From positions 1 to 32,855 of the IMG/VR virus record IMGVR_UViG_3300030329_000032: 32,855 nucleotides of DNA; one strand, written 5' to 3'. The position numbers and the translations under genes are program-made. Below, one piece after another: positions 14,979-23,549 of the stretch. This DNA is from a virus. The notes under the pieces were generated by a model that was not told the DNA's origin, did no database searches, and saw only the letters and a list, made by a program, of their open reading frames with translations. Numbering within the stretch: the first letter of the stretch is position 1; every line of letters begins with the position of its first letter.

Positions 14979-15815
14979 ATGGCAGAATCAGTAAGTACAT
15001 ATGAAGGAGAAGGAGTCAATCAAGCAGGAACTCCAGAACAAATATACAATGCACTAGCTAGTGCAGAAGAACCAATACAAGTAAGTGACGGAGGATTCTC
15101 AGAAGATCCACCAGAAGTTCAAGATCAGGATAGACCAGAGTGGCTACCTGAGAAATTCGGTTCTCCAGAAGAACTAGCACAGGCATACAAAAGTTTAGAA
15201 CAACAGTTTCACGCTAGTTCAGAAGAGAGAGCACAACAGGAAGAACAAGAGAGATTTGAAACTGAAGAAGCCCCTGAGATATTAGATACTAGCTCAGCCC
15301 AAGTTCATAAAATGTTGGATGAGAGAGGACTGGATTTCAGTGTATTTCAAGATGAGTACAATGAAACTGGAGAGCTATCTACAGATGCTTACAAGGCTCT
15401 TGAGGAAGCAGGAGTATCAAAACAAGTAGTGGATACATGGATTGATGGTCAAGAAGCAAGAGCAGAGCAGATGATGAATGATATATATAATATAACTGGC
15501 GGTGAAGCTAATTATAACTTAATGCTACAATGGGCAGATAATAATCTAGAACCGTATGAAGCAGAGGCATTCAATAAACAGATAAGTAATCTGGATGAAG
15601 CATCTCAATTTGCGGTTAATGGATTGTATGCTCGTTATCAACAATCAGAAGGAGTAATGCCTTCTTTAATGTCTGGTGATATTAACGTGTCAACTCAACC
15701 ACGTTATGAGTCACTAGCTCAACTTACTTCGGATATGAGTGATCCGAGGTATTCACAAGACCCTGCTTTCCGAAGCAAGGTTGCCGCACGTTTGCAAAAT
15801 TCTAACGTGCTTTAA
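14979..15815 (+). CDS. Capsid assembly scaffolding protein, T7 gp9-like (278 aa)
   Basis: ATG 14979 follows AAAGGAAAA. The product is acidic and almost wholly helical with Gln/Glu-rich segments (SLEQQFHASSEERAQQEEQE). RPEWLPEKFGSPEELAQAYKSLE is the motif that marks podoviral scaffolds, and the C-terminal helical part (DPRYSQDPAFRSKVAARLQ) matches the region that binds the coat protein in this family. Length is near T7 gp9 (307). It lies between portal and major capsid genes, the invariant position. It would template procapsid formation and then leave. Confidence 0.93.
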   Translation: MAESVSTYEGEGVNQAGTPEQIYNALASAEEPIQVSDGGFSEDPPEVQDQDRPEWLPEKFGSPEELAQAYKSLEQQFHASSEERAQQEEQERFETEEAPEILDTSSAQVHKMLDERGLDFSVFQDEYNETGELSTDAYKALEEAGVSKQVVDTWIDGQEARAEQMMNDIYNITGGEANYNLMLQWADNNLEPYEAEAFNKQISNLDEASQFAVNGLYARYQQSEGVMPSLMSGDINVSTQPRYESLAQLTSDMSDPRYSQDPAFRSKVAARLQNSNVL

Positions 15816-15948
15816 CAAAGAATCAAGGATAACAAACAGTAAGACTTTGCCCCATGCGTGGGATAACTCTGTGCCGACCTTTGTGAGACCAAGATTTCTG
15901 AGTTATTTAATTATTAAACCAAATAACCCTTAATCTAAGGAAAACAAA
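15816..15948 (+). promoter_or_regulatory. Structured leader upstream of the major capsid gene
   Basis: This 133-base gap, the longest without a gene in the window, has several inverted repeats. CCCA/TGGG (15851-15854 with 15859-15862) closes a TGCG loop. ATAACTC (15863-15869) pairs with GAGTTAT (15900-15906), while GTTATTT (15902-15908) can instead pair with AAATAAC (15921-15927), so the last two stems exclude each other. ACAAAG (15815-15820) can also pair with CTTTGT (15879-15884). AAGG just before the ATG is the ribosome binding site. No clear copy of the GGACATT promoter element was found here. Regulatory or RNA-processing role is inferred. Confidence 0.45.
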
Positions 15949-17226
15949 ATGGCTACTAATTATTCAGCTATTCATCGGTCTGGTGTGAATAATGCTGGTG
16001 CAGACGCACGAGCGTTATATCTAAAGCTGTATGCAGGAGAAGTATTACAGGCTTTCCAGTCGAAGAATATAATGATGCCTTTACATCGTGTCCGCACGAT
16101 CTCTAAAGGGAAGTCAGCACAGTTTCCGATGACAGGTAAGTACAGAGATGCCTCTTACCATACACCGGGATCAGAAATAGTTCCATCAGCTTCTAAGCAG
16201 GGTGAACGAATTGTATCCGTAGATGATCTCTTGGTTAATGCTCAGTTTATTCCGAACATTGACGAAGCTATGTCACACTACGATATACGTTCAGTCTATA
16301 CTCAAGAAGCAGGGTTTGGACTAGGTAAAGTTGCTGATCAAAACATTCTCCGTCTTGCTATCAAAGCTGCTCTCTGTGAGAATGCTACTTTAGCATCAAA
16401 AACTACAGGAGGGTCACTAATTCAAGACTATTCAGCATTTGATGACGAAGACTTTACAGGTAATGTAGTTGTTGGTGGGGATGAAACCACTACATCTTCG
16501 GTTGCCTCTAGTATTCGTGATCCTAAGAAGATTGCTCAAGCAATTATGGATGCAAAACGTATCCTTACAAATGCTAATGTTCCGGGTGAACCATTCGTGG
16601 TTATGTCTAATGACATGTATTATGATATGTTCAAGATTTCAGGTTCAAGTAACTTGAATGACTTGGCTATCTTTAATCGTGACATTGGTGGATCTGGAAG
16701 CGTTGCATCTGGTGACGTACCTAGAATCTTAGGTATGCCTGTGTATGTAACTAATCACATGGGTTCTTACTCTAATACAGCAGGAACTACGTGGTCTTCT
16801 AGTTTATGGACTCAAGCTGATGCTACAGCAACTAATGCTGATCGTGCTGCTGTCCATAAAACATCACCAAATCCGGCTTGGGGTTCAGACCAACCTCTAG
16901 CGGCAAGTGCTGGTTCTGGAAGAACTACACAATATGATGTAGGCTATGATACTACAAGTGCTATATGGTCTACTCATGTAACTAACACAGGTGCAACTGG
17001 TTCTTCTGGTGCAGCCCGTAAGACTGCTTACATCTCTGATGTTGCATTACGTGTACGTGCATTAGTAATGACTAAAGATGCAGTTGCTACTGTTAAACTA
17101 ATGGATATGTCTGTTGAATCGGAATACCAAATCAATAGACAGGGTACATTAGTAGTATCAAAGTATGCAATGGGTCATAACGTATTACGACCTGCGTGTG
17201 CTGTAGCTTTGCTTCAAGGTTTGTAG
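15949..17226 (+). CDS. Major capsid protein, T7 gp10-like (425 aa)
   Basis: The HK97-fold coat protein. N-terminal LYLKLYAGEVLQAFQSKNIM, the segment GKSAQFPMTGKYRDASYHTPG and the C-terminal ALVMTKDAVATVKLMDMS followed by VSKYAMGHNVLRP are clear gp10 signatures. The protein is about 80 residues longer than T7 gp10A (345); much of the extra length is a Thr/Ser/Ala/Gly-rich stretch at about residues 278-356 (AGTTWSSSLWTQADATATNA and following), probably a surface insertion. No slippery sequence like that producing T7 gp10B is seen at the end. It is followed by a strong terminator. Confidence 0.97.
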   Translation: MATNYSAIHRSGVNNAGADARALYLKLYAGEVLQAFQSKNIMMPLHRVRTISKGKSAQFPMTGKYRDASYHTPGSEIVPSASKQGERIVSVDDLLVNAQFIPNIDEAMSHYDIRSVYTQEAGFGLGKVADQNILRLAIKAALCENATLASKTTGGSLIQDYSAFDDEDFTGNVVVGGDETTTSSVASSIRDPKKIAQAIMDAKRILTNANVPGEPFVVMSNDMYYDMFKISGSSNLNDLAIFNRDIGGSGSVASGDVPRILGMPVYVTNHMGSYSNTAGTTWSSSLWTQADATATNADRAAVHKTSPNPAWGSDQPLAASAGSGRTTQYDVGYDTTSAIWSTHVTNTGATGSSGAARKTAYISDVALRVRALVMTKDAVATVKLMDMSVESEYQINRQGTLVVSKYAMGHNVLRPACAVALLQGL

Positions 17227-17242
17227 GAGCAAACAACTCTCT

Positions 17243-17279
17243 AGGGAGTATCCTTAAACGTGGGTACTCCCTTTTTTTT
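17243..17279 (+). terminator. Intrinsic terminator after the capsid gene
   Basis: AGGGAGTATCC (17243-17253) pairs with GGGTACTCCCT (17262-17272) to give an 11-bp stem, one G-U pair included, with the loop TTAAACGT, followed by eight T residues. It lies 17 bases past the capsid stop, the same place as the T7 late terminator after gene 10, and should reduce transcription into the tail genes. Confidence 0.95.
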
Positions 17280-17296
17280 ACTATAGGATAAATAAA

Positions 17297-18874
17297 ATGA
17301 AACCATCATTAGATCCCACAAAGGGAATGGATACCGAAAGTAGAGTATATACACAAGGATTTAGTGATATTCAACCATCCGAACAAGTAGATATACAACG
17401 GACTTATACTAAGAATTTACCAGCTAGTACAAACGAAGAATTCAGATTGAGTAAGTTACTTAGACGAAGGCTCATGCCATCCTTTTTTAAGTTACTAGAT
17501 TCTAAAGAAACAATAATGTCTGACGAATTAGAGAAGGGTATGCTAGATGCGTTTGGACAACAGCAAAACATTAGTTTGAAGACTAGAGAAAGAATGTCTA
17601 AAAACCAAGTAAAATATTTAAAAGAAGAAACTTCAAAAGGAGGATCAGGGCCACTAGGAGAAAGTAGAGGTAAATGGAGAACTACTTTATTAGAAGAACA
17701 AATTGCCCATAGAAATGTACTAGAGGAAATATTATCTCTAAAAGGTAGACATCATGCTGATTACTACGATCTTTTATTTCATCCTAAAACCGGTGTAATG
17801 ATGAAACCTGAGTCAGAACTAACTGAGTATGAAAAGAACCATGTACTTGGTTACTCACAAGATATTAAAGCATTAGGTAAAATAGAACCATACAAATTAG
17901 CAAAGAAACTCATGGAAAATAATGAGAACTTTGTTAACTGGTTTTATATGGGAGGTCAGGAATCTGCTATTAGTGTAAATGTAGATGGAAAAATACTTCC
18001 TAAACTTGTCCATCATGGGACTTTAAGCAGAGTATCTCCAGTAATAGGATTTTGGGATAGACCTATGGGAATGGATGAAAGAGTAATAGCAGGAATTAAA
18101 AATATAGAAGAAGAAGCTGAGAAGTCTTCTCACTTTGGTACATTAAATCAAGCTATAGATATAGTTATGAATAAGGGGGGAGAAAAAAGTTTAGGCGACT
18201 ATGGAAGATCTAAATGGGATACATTGCATAATGTAGTATACCATCCTGATGACACAGATTCTAGACTTCCAAATGCTAAGTTTTATTCAGGATGGATAAA
18301 GATGAATAAACCATTAAGGATGAAAGATCTTAAATCATTTGAATTTGATCTAATGTTAAATTATCTTAATGATGAAAAACTGATGCCTAACTATAGCTAT
18401 TCAATTTTATCCCCCACAGATCCGACAGGAGGTGCATACACTGGAGGTGATAATCTTAAAGATTTTGAAAACAAAGGTACAGATTTCCCCTTACTAGTCT
18501 CTCATTTTGGACAAGGTACTGCACTAGAACAAGTGTTAAACTATGCTCGTGAACTCTATGAAGAGGATATGACTAGAACAGGAGTAGAGTTAGATGACTG
18601 GAATGAAGAGTGGGGAAACATGTCTTGGGGAGAGAAAGCTAATATTCACTATTATAAGATGCACGGTCTAATCAAGTTTATACAGCAAGACTTAGGATAC
18701 GATGGTATCATATATAACAATGAAGTTGAAGATGCAGAAGGAGGAGGGGATGATTCCTACATTCTATTCCATCCGTGGCAATTTAAGTCTATGTATAACA
18801 AAGGTACATTCAGTAAGAAACGTAACTTCTTAAGTAAAACTAAACGTAAAAATAAATATCAAAAGGTAGCATGA
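17297..18874 (+). CDS. Putative ADP-ribosyltransferase-fold protein between capsid and tail genes (525 aa)
   Basis: ATG 17297 follows AGGAT. Residues 1-230 are hydrophilic and helical with no recognised domain. The C-terminal half reads like the ADP-ribosyltransferase fold found in phage and mobile-element polyvalent proteins: KLVHHGTLSRV (H239-T242), SSHFGTLNQA (H279-A286), FYSGWIKMNKPLRM (F329 on), LGYDGIIYNN (about 466) and DDSYILFHPWQFKS (D485 on), then NKGTF. In that family the HGT and YxS-type strands bind NAD and the last strand holds the acidic residue. The catalytic Glu is uncertain; D485/D486 are candidates. It overlaps the tail tubular A gene by ATGA. No equivalent exists in T7. 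An ejected or intracellular host-modifying enzyme is possible. Fold is inferred by eye. Confidence 0.6.
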   Translation: MKPSLDPTKGMDTESRVYTQGFSDIQPSEQVDIQRTYTKNLPASTNEEFRLSKLLRRRLMPSFFKLLDSKETIMSDELEKGMLDAFGQQQNISLKTRERMSKNQVKYLKEETSKGGSGPLGESRGKWRTTLLEEQIAHRNVLEEILSLKGRHHADYYDLLFHPKTGVMMKPESELTEYEKNHVLGYSQDIKALGKIEPYKLAKKLMENNENFVNWFYMGGQESAISVNVDGKILPKLVHHGTLSRVSPVIGFWDRPMGMDERVIAGIKNIEEEAEKSSHFGTLNQAIDIVMNKGGEKSLGDYGRSKWDTLHNVVYHPDDTDSRLPNAKFYSGWIKMNKPLRMKDLKSFEFDLMLNYLNDEKLMPNYSYSILSPTDPTGGAYTGGDNLKDFENKGTDFPLLVSHFGQGTALEQVLNYARELYEEDMTRTGVELDDWNEEWGNMSWGEKANIHYYKMHGLIKFIQQDLGYDGIIYNNEVEDAEGGGDDSYILFHPWQFKSMYNKGTFSKKRNFLSKTKRKNKYQKVA

Positions 18875-19509
18875 GTGAGAAAAAATTAGAAAATATGACC
18901 GAACTCCAAGCGGTTAACATGATGCTAACCACTATTGGAGAACAACCTATTGCAAACTTAAACGATAAAGCAGGATTGCAAGATGCTTCTATCGCTCAAG
19001 ATATTCTGCATAACACATCTAGACAAGTGCAATCTAGAGGATGGATATTTAATACCGACTTACAAGTAACTAAAACACCTCGTTCCTCAGATAATCAAAT
19101 ACCAGTTGCGGCAAATGTACTACGAATAGACACTACTTCTAAAACACGATCTAATAAGAAAGATATAATAGAACGTGGTGGCTTTCTTTATGATAGAGAA
19201 AACAATACAAGTGTATTTGCTGAAGGAGATACTGTAGTAGTAGATGAGGTAGTATTTCTAGGATTCGATAAATTACCAGAACCAGCTAGACGGTATATAG
19301 CCAGTAAATCCGCACGTATATTCCACGATAGGGTAGTGGGGTCAGGTGAGTTACACAGGTTCTTCCAAGAGGATGAAACGCTTGCTTGGACAGATTTACT
19401 AGAGTATCAATCAGAAGTAGGAGATTATACTATATTTGATGACTATGACACCTTTAGAGTATTAGATCGTAATAAAGATTCTAACCAACATTATGCATGG
19501 AGGAAATAG
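18871..19509 (+). CDS. Tail tubular protein A, T7 gp11-like (212 aa)
   Basis: Start ATGA overlaps the previous stop; AAAGG lies just upstream. The opening LQAVNMMLTTIGEQPIANL and DILHNTSRQVQSRGW match T7 gp11 closely (LSAVNDILASIGEPP, RQIQSRGW). KSARIFHDRVVGS in the middle is also conserved in the family. Length is near T7 gp11 (196). It forms the adaptor ring between portal and nozzle and carries the fibre attachment sites. Tail tubular protein B follows immediately. Confidence 0.95.
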   Translation: MSEKKLENMTELQAVNMMLTTIGEQPIANLNDKAGLQDASIAQDILHNTSRQVQSRGWIFNTDLQVTKTPRSSDNQIPVAANVLRIDTTSKTRSNKKDIIERGGFLYDRENNTSVFAEGDTVVVDEVVFLGFDKLPEPARRYIASKSARIFHDRVVGSGELHRFFQEDETLAWTDLLEYQSEVGDYTIFDDYDTFRVLDRNKDSNQHYAWRK

Positions 19510-22500
19510 ATGCCTTTAATATCTGGGACTATACCAAGTTTGATTAATGGTGTATCCCAACAACCAGCTACACTGAGACTACCTACACAGGGTGAGATAC
19601 AGGAGAACGGTTTATCTCATATAGCTCGTGGATTAGAGAAGAGACCTTGTACTGAGCATATAACAGAAGTAGCTGGTATAACCTCTGCTAATAGTAATGA
19701 TGTGTTTATCCATACTATTCGTAGAAGTGAAGATGAGGCATACGCAGTAATTATCAAAGGTGGAACATCCAGTACTAATACCGAAGTTAAACTAATTGAT
19801 CTCACAGGTTACGCAACTGGTACTGCTGGTAAAGAAGTATATATACTAGATAAGGAACAAGAAGCTAGTTATCCAAGTGGACAAGGTACTACTAGTAGTG
19901 ATGGAATAACATCCTCAGTCCCTATGTCTTCTAATACAATTCCCAATACTTACTTTAAGAATTTCAATAGTACAGATAATATTTTTAGTCCTAATAGCTT
20001 ATCCTCAACTACTATTGCCGATTACTCATTCATTCTAAATAAAACTCAAAAAGTAAAACAAGATAGTAGCTCTCTTCCACCTACTAGACCATATGAATCC
20101 TTATTGTATTACAAGGTAGGAGACTTTGGTGCAAAATATCAAGCAGTTATTACTGAGTGGAATGTAGGGATTGACGGAACTAGATTATCAGATGATTTAC
20201 TTAACTCTGATCTTCCTATTGACCACTCATCTTATAACGCTTCTCATACTGATCCATCTAATGCTTCTCATATATATAGAAGAGCAGTTAGAAACAGATA
20301 CAAAATTGTATACGCAACTCCAGATAATGAAACAGAATCAAGATCTGGTGGAGGAAATGTAGGAAACTCTGCATCCATTAATAACCAAGCATCAGTACGT
20401 GTGAATACTATTGCAAATGCAATAAATAAAGGGGTAGATAGTAGTGATCAAGTATATTTAATAAAAGATAATCAAACTACTAATTATAGAGTATATGTAA
20501 GTAAAACTAATACAGATAATTCTGCTGAATATGCTGATGACAAAGGTGTGAAAAGTAAGGGAGTTGTTACAGGTTCTACTATATCTACATCTTCTGATTC
20601 AACAAATGATGCATCATGGGCAGGAGGGTCTGGTAAAGGATTAACAACAGCTTCAGGAGGATTAATTTCATCAAACTCTAGATTTAAAGTTATTCATGAT
20701 GAAAATACTAGTGTAATCCATATAAAAAATACTACTTATCCTATCTCTGTTGAATTAACAGATGGTAAAGGAGATACTTACTCAAGAGCAGTAAATGGTA
20801 GTGATGAAGTACCTAACTTCGGCTATCTTCCGGGATCAGCAAATATTGAAACAGGATTTGTCGCTAAGATCTCAGGAGACAAAGCAGCAGGACAAGATGA
20901 CTATTATGTAAATTGGACTGGATCGGTATGGAAAGAGGTAGTTCAACCTATGTATCCCGGTGGATTAGCTATAACTGGTAATACAGACTTTACACCTCCT
21001 TATAATTTAAACACAACTTCTTCTTCAGCTACTTATGATGCTGCGTATATATTAAATACTTTAAAGGTCTCACGTTATGTGACTATTGATAAGAGTACAA
21101 TGCCGATGCAATTATATAAGGCATTCGGAAAAGTGGATGGTAATGCTAACTCTGTTTACTTTGTATTAAAACCTGTCCCGTGGGCCGATAGAGATGCCGG
21201 AGATCAAAAAACAAACCCCTTCCCATCCTTTGCTAACTATGATCCAGTTGGTTCTCCTGATGGCGTTTTTACGGTTAATGATATATTCTTTCATAGAAAC
21301 AGATTAGGATTCATATCTGATGAGAATGTTATACTATCTGAATCAGGAGGTTACTATAACTTCTTTCATACTACTGTTCTATCCGTATTAGATACAGCAG
21401 TTATAGATGTAGCTGTGAGTAACAACCAAGTAGCTATCCTAAAGTCTGCCATACCATTTCAGGAAAGCCTTATATTGTTCTCAGATCTCCAGCAGTTCAA
21501 ACTAACGTCTGATGCGTTCCTTACCCCTACCTCAGTAACAGTTGACGTTGCTACCAACTTTGAGACATCTACAGAGGCTAAACCAGTTCCGGCTGGTAAA
21601 ACAATATTCTTCCCATTTCAACGTGGAGCATTCTCAGGTATACGTGAGTACTTCATTAATATATCATCTGAGACTAATGATGCAAACGAGATCTCAGCAC
21701 ATGTACCTGAGTTTGTAGAGGGTACAGTTAAGAAGATGGCGGTATCCTCAAACGAGGAGGTGCTACTCATCCTCTCTGAGACAGACAGGAGACAACTTAA
21801 GGTATATAAGTACTACTATAATGATAAAGAGAAGATGCAGTCTGCATGGTCTACATGGAAATTTGATGCAGAGATAATAGACATGGCTTTCATAGGCTCT
21901 GTAGCATTCTTTCTATTTAGAAGGGGAACTACTATTTACCTAGAGAAACTAAACCTTTCAGTAGATAATGCCACGAGTATAATGGATGACAAGATAGGAG
22001 TCAGGTTAGATAGGAGATATAGATTAACTGCTGTTACTTACACACTAAAGGATTACACTCCTACTCCATCTGCGGCATGGGAAGCAAGTCGAACACATAG
22101 TGGAACAGGACATACTTCTACTCAAACTTCTGGAACAGGTTCAGGTATGACCTTTAATATCACTACAGATAGTAATGGTAAACCTACGTTTGTTATTGCT
22201 TCACAAGGAACAGGATATAACATAGGAGATACAATAACTATTCCTGATCCGGGTAATACAGACAATACGGCAATAGTACATCCGTATCTACTACCATATG
22301 GAGACTCTAACTATGATGAACTAACGTCTACCCAAGTAAAAGTAGATGCCTCTATAGTAGCAGGGTTTGGCCCACTTATTAAAATAAAGAATCTAGATAA
22401 AGGTTACTTACCAAGAGTAGACCAAACATTCACAACTACTTTAAATGAAGGAGTAACATATAAAATAACAGGAGTAGCAGTTGATCCTGCTGATGCTACC

Positions 22501-23076
22501 AAAGCTGAGATAAGGATAACCCCCTCTATTGCTAAAGATTCACCGTGGCCTACTGATACAGTACTTACTTTTGAACCTAGAGAACCTATATATGTTGTGG
22601 AGACAGGAGAACAAGTTAAGGCTTCCGCAGTTGTAGGTATCATGAAGAATGGTTCAACCTTCTCTAAATCGAAGGGAAACACTACTCCAGATGTATTTGC
22701 TGGTATTCCTTATGATTTTAAGTATCAGTTCTCTGAACAGTTTGTAAAGAATAATGATAACTCAATTAGCTCTGGTAGATTACAAATGAGAAACTTTGAG
22801 ATCTCATATGCAAAGTCAGGTAACTTCTATGTAGAAGTAGCACCTAGACCTTATGATGAGTTATACCGTAAGATTAATACAAAGGCTTTCACAGCTAAAA
22901 CAGTAGGTTCTTTAATTCAAGGACAATTACAGTTAGAGACAGGTGTACTACGAGTGCCTGTATATTGTAATAGTAAGGATGCTCGTATAACAGTAAACAG
23001 TAAAGAGTGGCATCCCATAGCTCTACAGTCAGCAGACTGGGAAGCACTGCAAGTACTAAGGAGTCAAAGGATCTAA
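19510..23076 (+). CDS. Tail tubular protein B (nozzle), T7 gp12-like, enlarged (1188 aa)
   Basis: The N-terminus PLISGTIPSLINGVSQQPAT and GLEKRP match T7 gp12 (ISQQPDILRYP, GLQKRP), and FHRNRLGFISDENVILSESG plus YYNFF is the conserved central signature. GGAGG ahead of the start lies in the gp11 end. At 1188 residues it is nearly 400 longer than T7 gp12 (794). Extra material is visible as a Ser/Thr/Asn-rich section in the first 450 residues and a Gly/Thr-rich module at about 860-910 (GTGSGMTFNITTDSNGKP, GTGYNIGDTITI), a beta-type pattern. These may be surface domains for receptor or glycan binding. Forms the tip of the tail channel. Confidence 0.95.
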   Translation: MPLISGTIPSLINGVSQQPATLRLPTQGEIQENGLSHIARGLEKRPCTEHITEVAGITSANSNDVFIHTIRRSEDEAYAVIIKGGTSSTNTEVKLIDLTGYATGTAGKEVYILDKEQEASYPSGQGTTSSDGITSSVPMSSNTIPNTYFKNFNSTDNIFSPNSLSSTTIADYSFILNKTQKVKQDSSSLPPTRPYESLLYYKVGDFGAKYQAVITEWNVGIDGTRLSDDLLNSDLPIDHSSYNASHTDPSNASHIYRRAVRNRYKIVYATPDNETESRSGGGNVGNSASINNQASVRVNTIANAINKGVDSSDQVYLIKDNQTTNYRVYVSKTNTDNSAEYADDKGVKSKGVVTGSTISTSSDSTNDASWAGGSGKGLTTASGGLISSNSRFKVIHDENTSVIHIKNTTYPISVELTDGKGDTYSRAVNGSDEVPNFGYLPGSANIETGFVAKISGDKAAGQDDYYVNWTGSVWKEVVQPMYPGGLAITGNTDFTPPYNLNTTSSSATYDAAYILNTLKVSRYVTIDKSTMPMQLYKAFGKVDGNANSVYFVLKPVPWADRDAGDQKTNPFPSFANYDPVGSPDGVFTVNDIFFHRNRLGFISDENVILSESGGYYNFFHTTVLSVLDTAVIDVAVSNNQVAILKSAIPFQESLILFSDLQQFKLTSDAFLTPTSVTVDVATNFETSTEAKPVPAGKTIFFPFQRGAFSGIREYFINISSETNDANEISAHVPEFVEGTVKKMAVSSNEEVLLILSETDRRQLKVYKYYYNDKEKMQSAWSTWKFDAEIIDMAFIGSVAFFLFRRGTTIYLEKLNLSVDNATSIMDDKIGVRLDRRYRLTAVTYTLKDYTPTPSAAWEASRTHSGTGHTSTQTSGTGSGMTFNITTDSNGKPTFVIASQGTGYNIGDTITIPDPGNTDNTAIVHPYLLPYGDSNYDELTSTQVKVDASIVAGFGPLIKIKNLDKGYLPRVDQTFTTTLNEGVTYKITGVAVDPADATKAEIRITPSIAKDSPWPTDTVLTFEPREPIYVVETGEQVKASAVVGIMKNGSTFSKSKGNTTPDVFAGIPYDFKYQFSEQFVKNNDNSISSGRLQMRNFEISYAKSGNFYVEVAPRPYDELYRKINTKAFTAKTVGSLIQGQLQLETGVLRVPVYCNSKDARITVNSKEWHPIALQSADWEALQVLRSQRI

Positions 23077-23549
23077 TGGGATATACAGTAGATAAAGCTG
23101 GAGTGATGGACTGCTTAGAGTTAGCTCCTAAGATGAGAGAGTCAGATAAACAAGAGATATGGAGTGCAGGAAGATTTACACCTACTAGCGGACTTCATAG
23201 GAGTCTAGAAATATCAGGCGAACATGCGTATACTCTTAAACTAGATGAGGAAGTAGTAGGTATCTTTGGAGTAGCTCCATGTAGAGAACAGCCAGACGTA
23301 GGTATAGTGTGGCTCATGGGTGCAGATAATATGACTACTAACAAGAAAGGTTTTTATAAGGTATCCCAAGAGTATTTAAAGAAGTTCTTAGAGATGTACA
23401 AAACAGTATTTAATTATGTAGACGATAGGAACGTAAGTTCTTCTAAGTGGTTAGAGAGTTTAGGATTTAAAAATCTAGGTACAGAACCCAAGTTTGGTAT
23501 GGATGAAATCCCATTTAATTTATATGTAAAGGAAAGAGATAATGTGTGA
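23076..23549 (+). CDS. Internal virion protein A, T7 gp13-like, GNAT-like fold (157 aa)
   Basis: The start at ATG 23076 shares its A with the previous TAA stop and follows AAGGAGTCAAAGGA; the frame is open further upstream but only inside gp12. The sequence has a GNAT-type layout (AYTLKLDEEVVGIFGVAP, then VGIVWLMGADNM, then a helix and WLESLGFKNLG). T7 gp13 (138 aa) has the same place, size and N-terminal type and is required for assembly rather than being a known enzyme. It overlaps the next gene by 8 bases. Confidence 0.88.
   Translation: MGYTVDKAGVMDCLELAPKMRESDKQEIWSAGRFTPTSGLHRSLEISGEHAYTLKLDEEVVGIFGVAPCREQPDVGIVWLMGADNMTTNKKGFYKVSQEYLKKFLEMYKTVFNYVDDRNVSSSKWLESLGFKNLGTEPKFGMDEIPFNLYVKERDNV

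Noticed and set aside
15874-15890. CCGACCTTTGTG in the capsid leader as a diverged promoter element
   Set aside because: Only about half of the positions match the repeat core, which is near what chance gives in such a gap.
15739-15933. 64-residue open frame across the scaffold end and capsid leader
   Set aside because: It overlaps the scaffold C-terminus in another frame, has no ribosome binding site and an unremarkable composition.
17200-17226. Programmed frameshift at the end of the capsid gene, as for T7 gp10B
   Set aside because: No slippery heptamer is visible near the stop, and the following terminator leaves little room for an extension.
17278-17288. ACTATAGG after the terminator, resembling the end of the classic T7 promoter
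   Set aside because: Only eight bases match and the upstream recognition part of the T7 promoter is replaced by the terminator T-run; the polymerase specificity loop also differs from T7.
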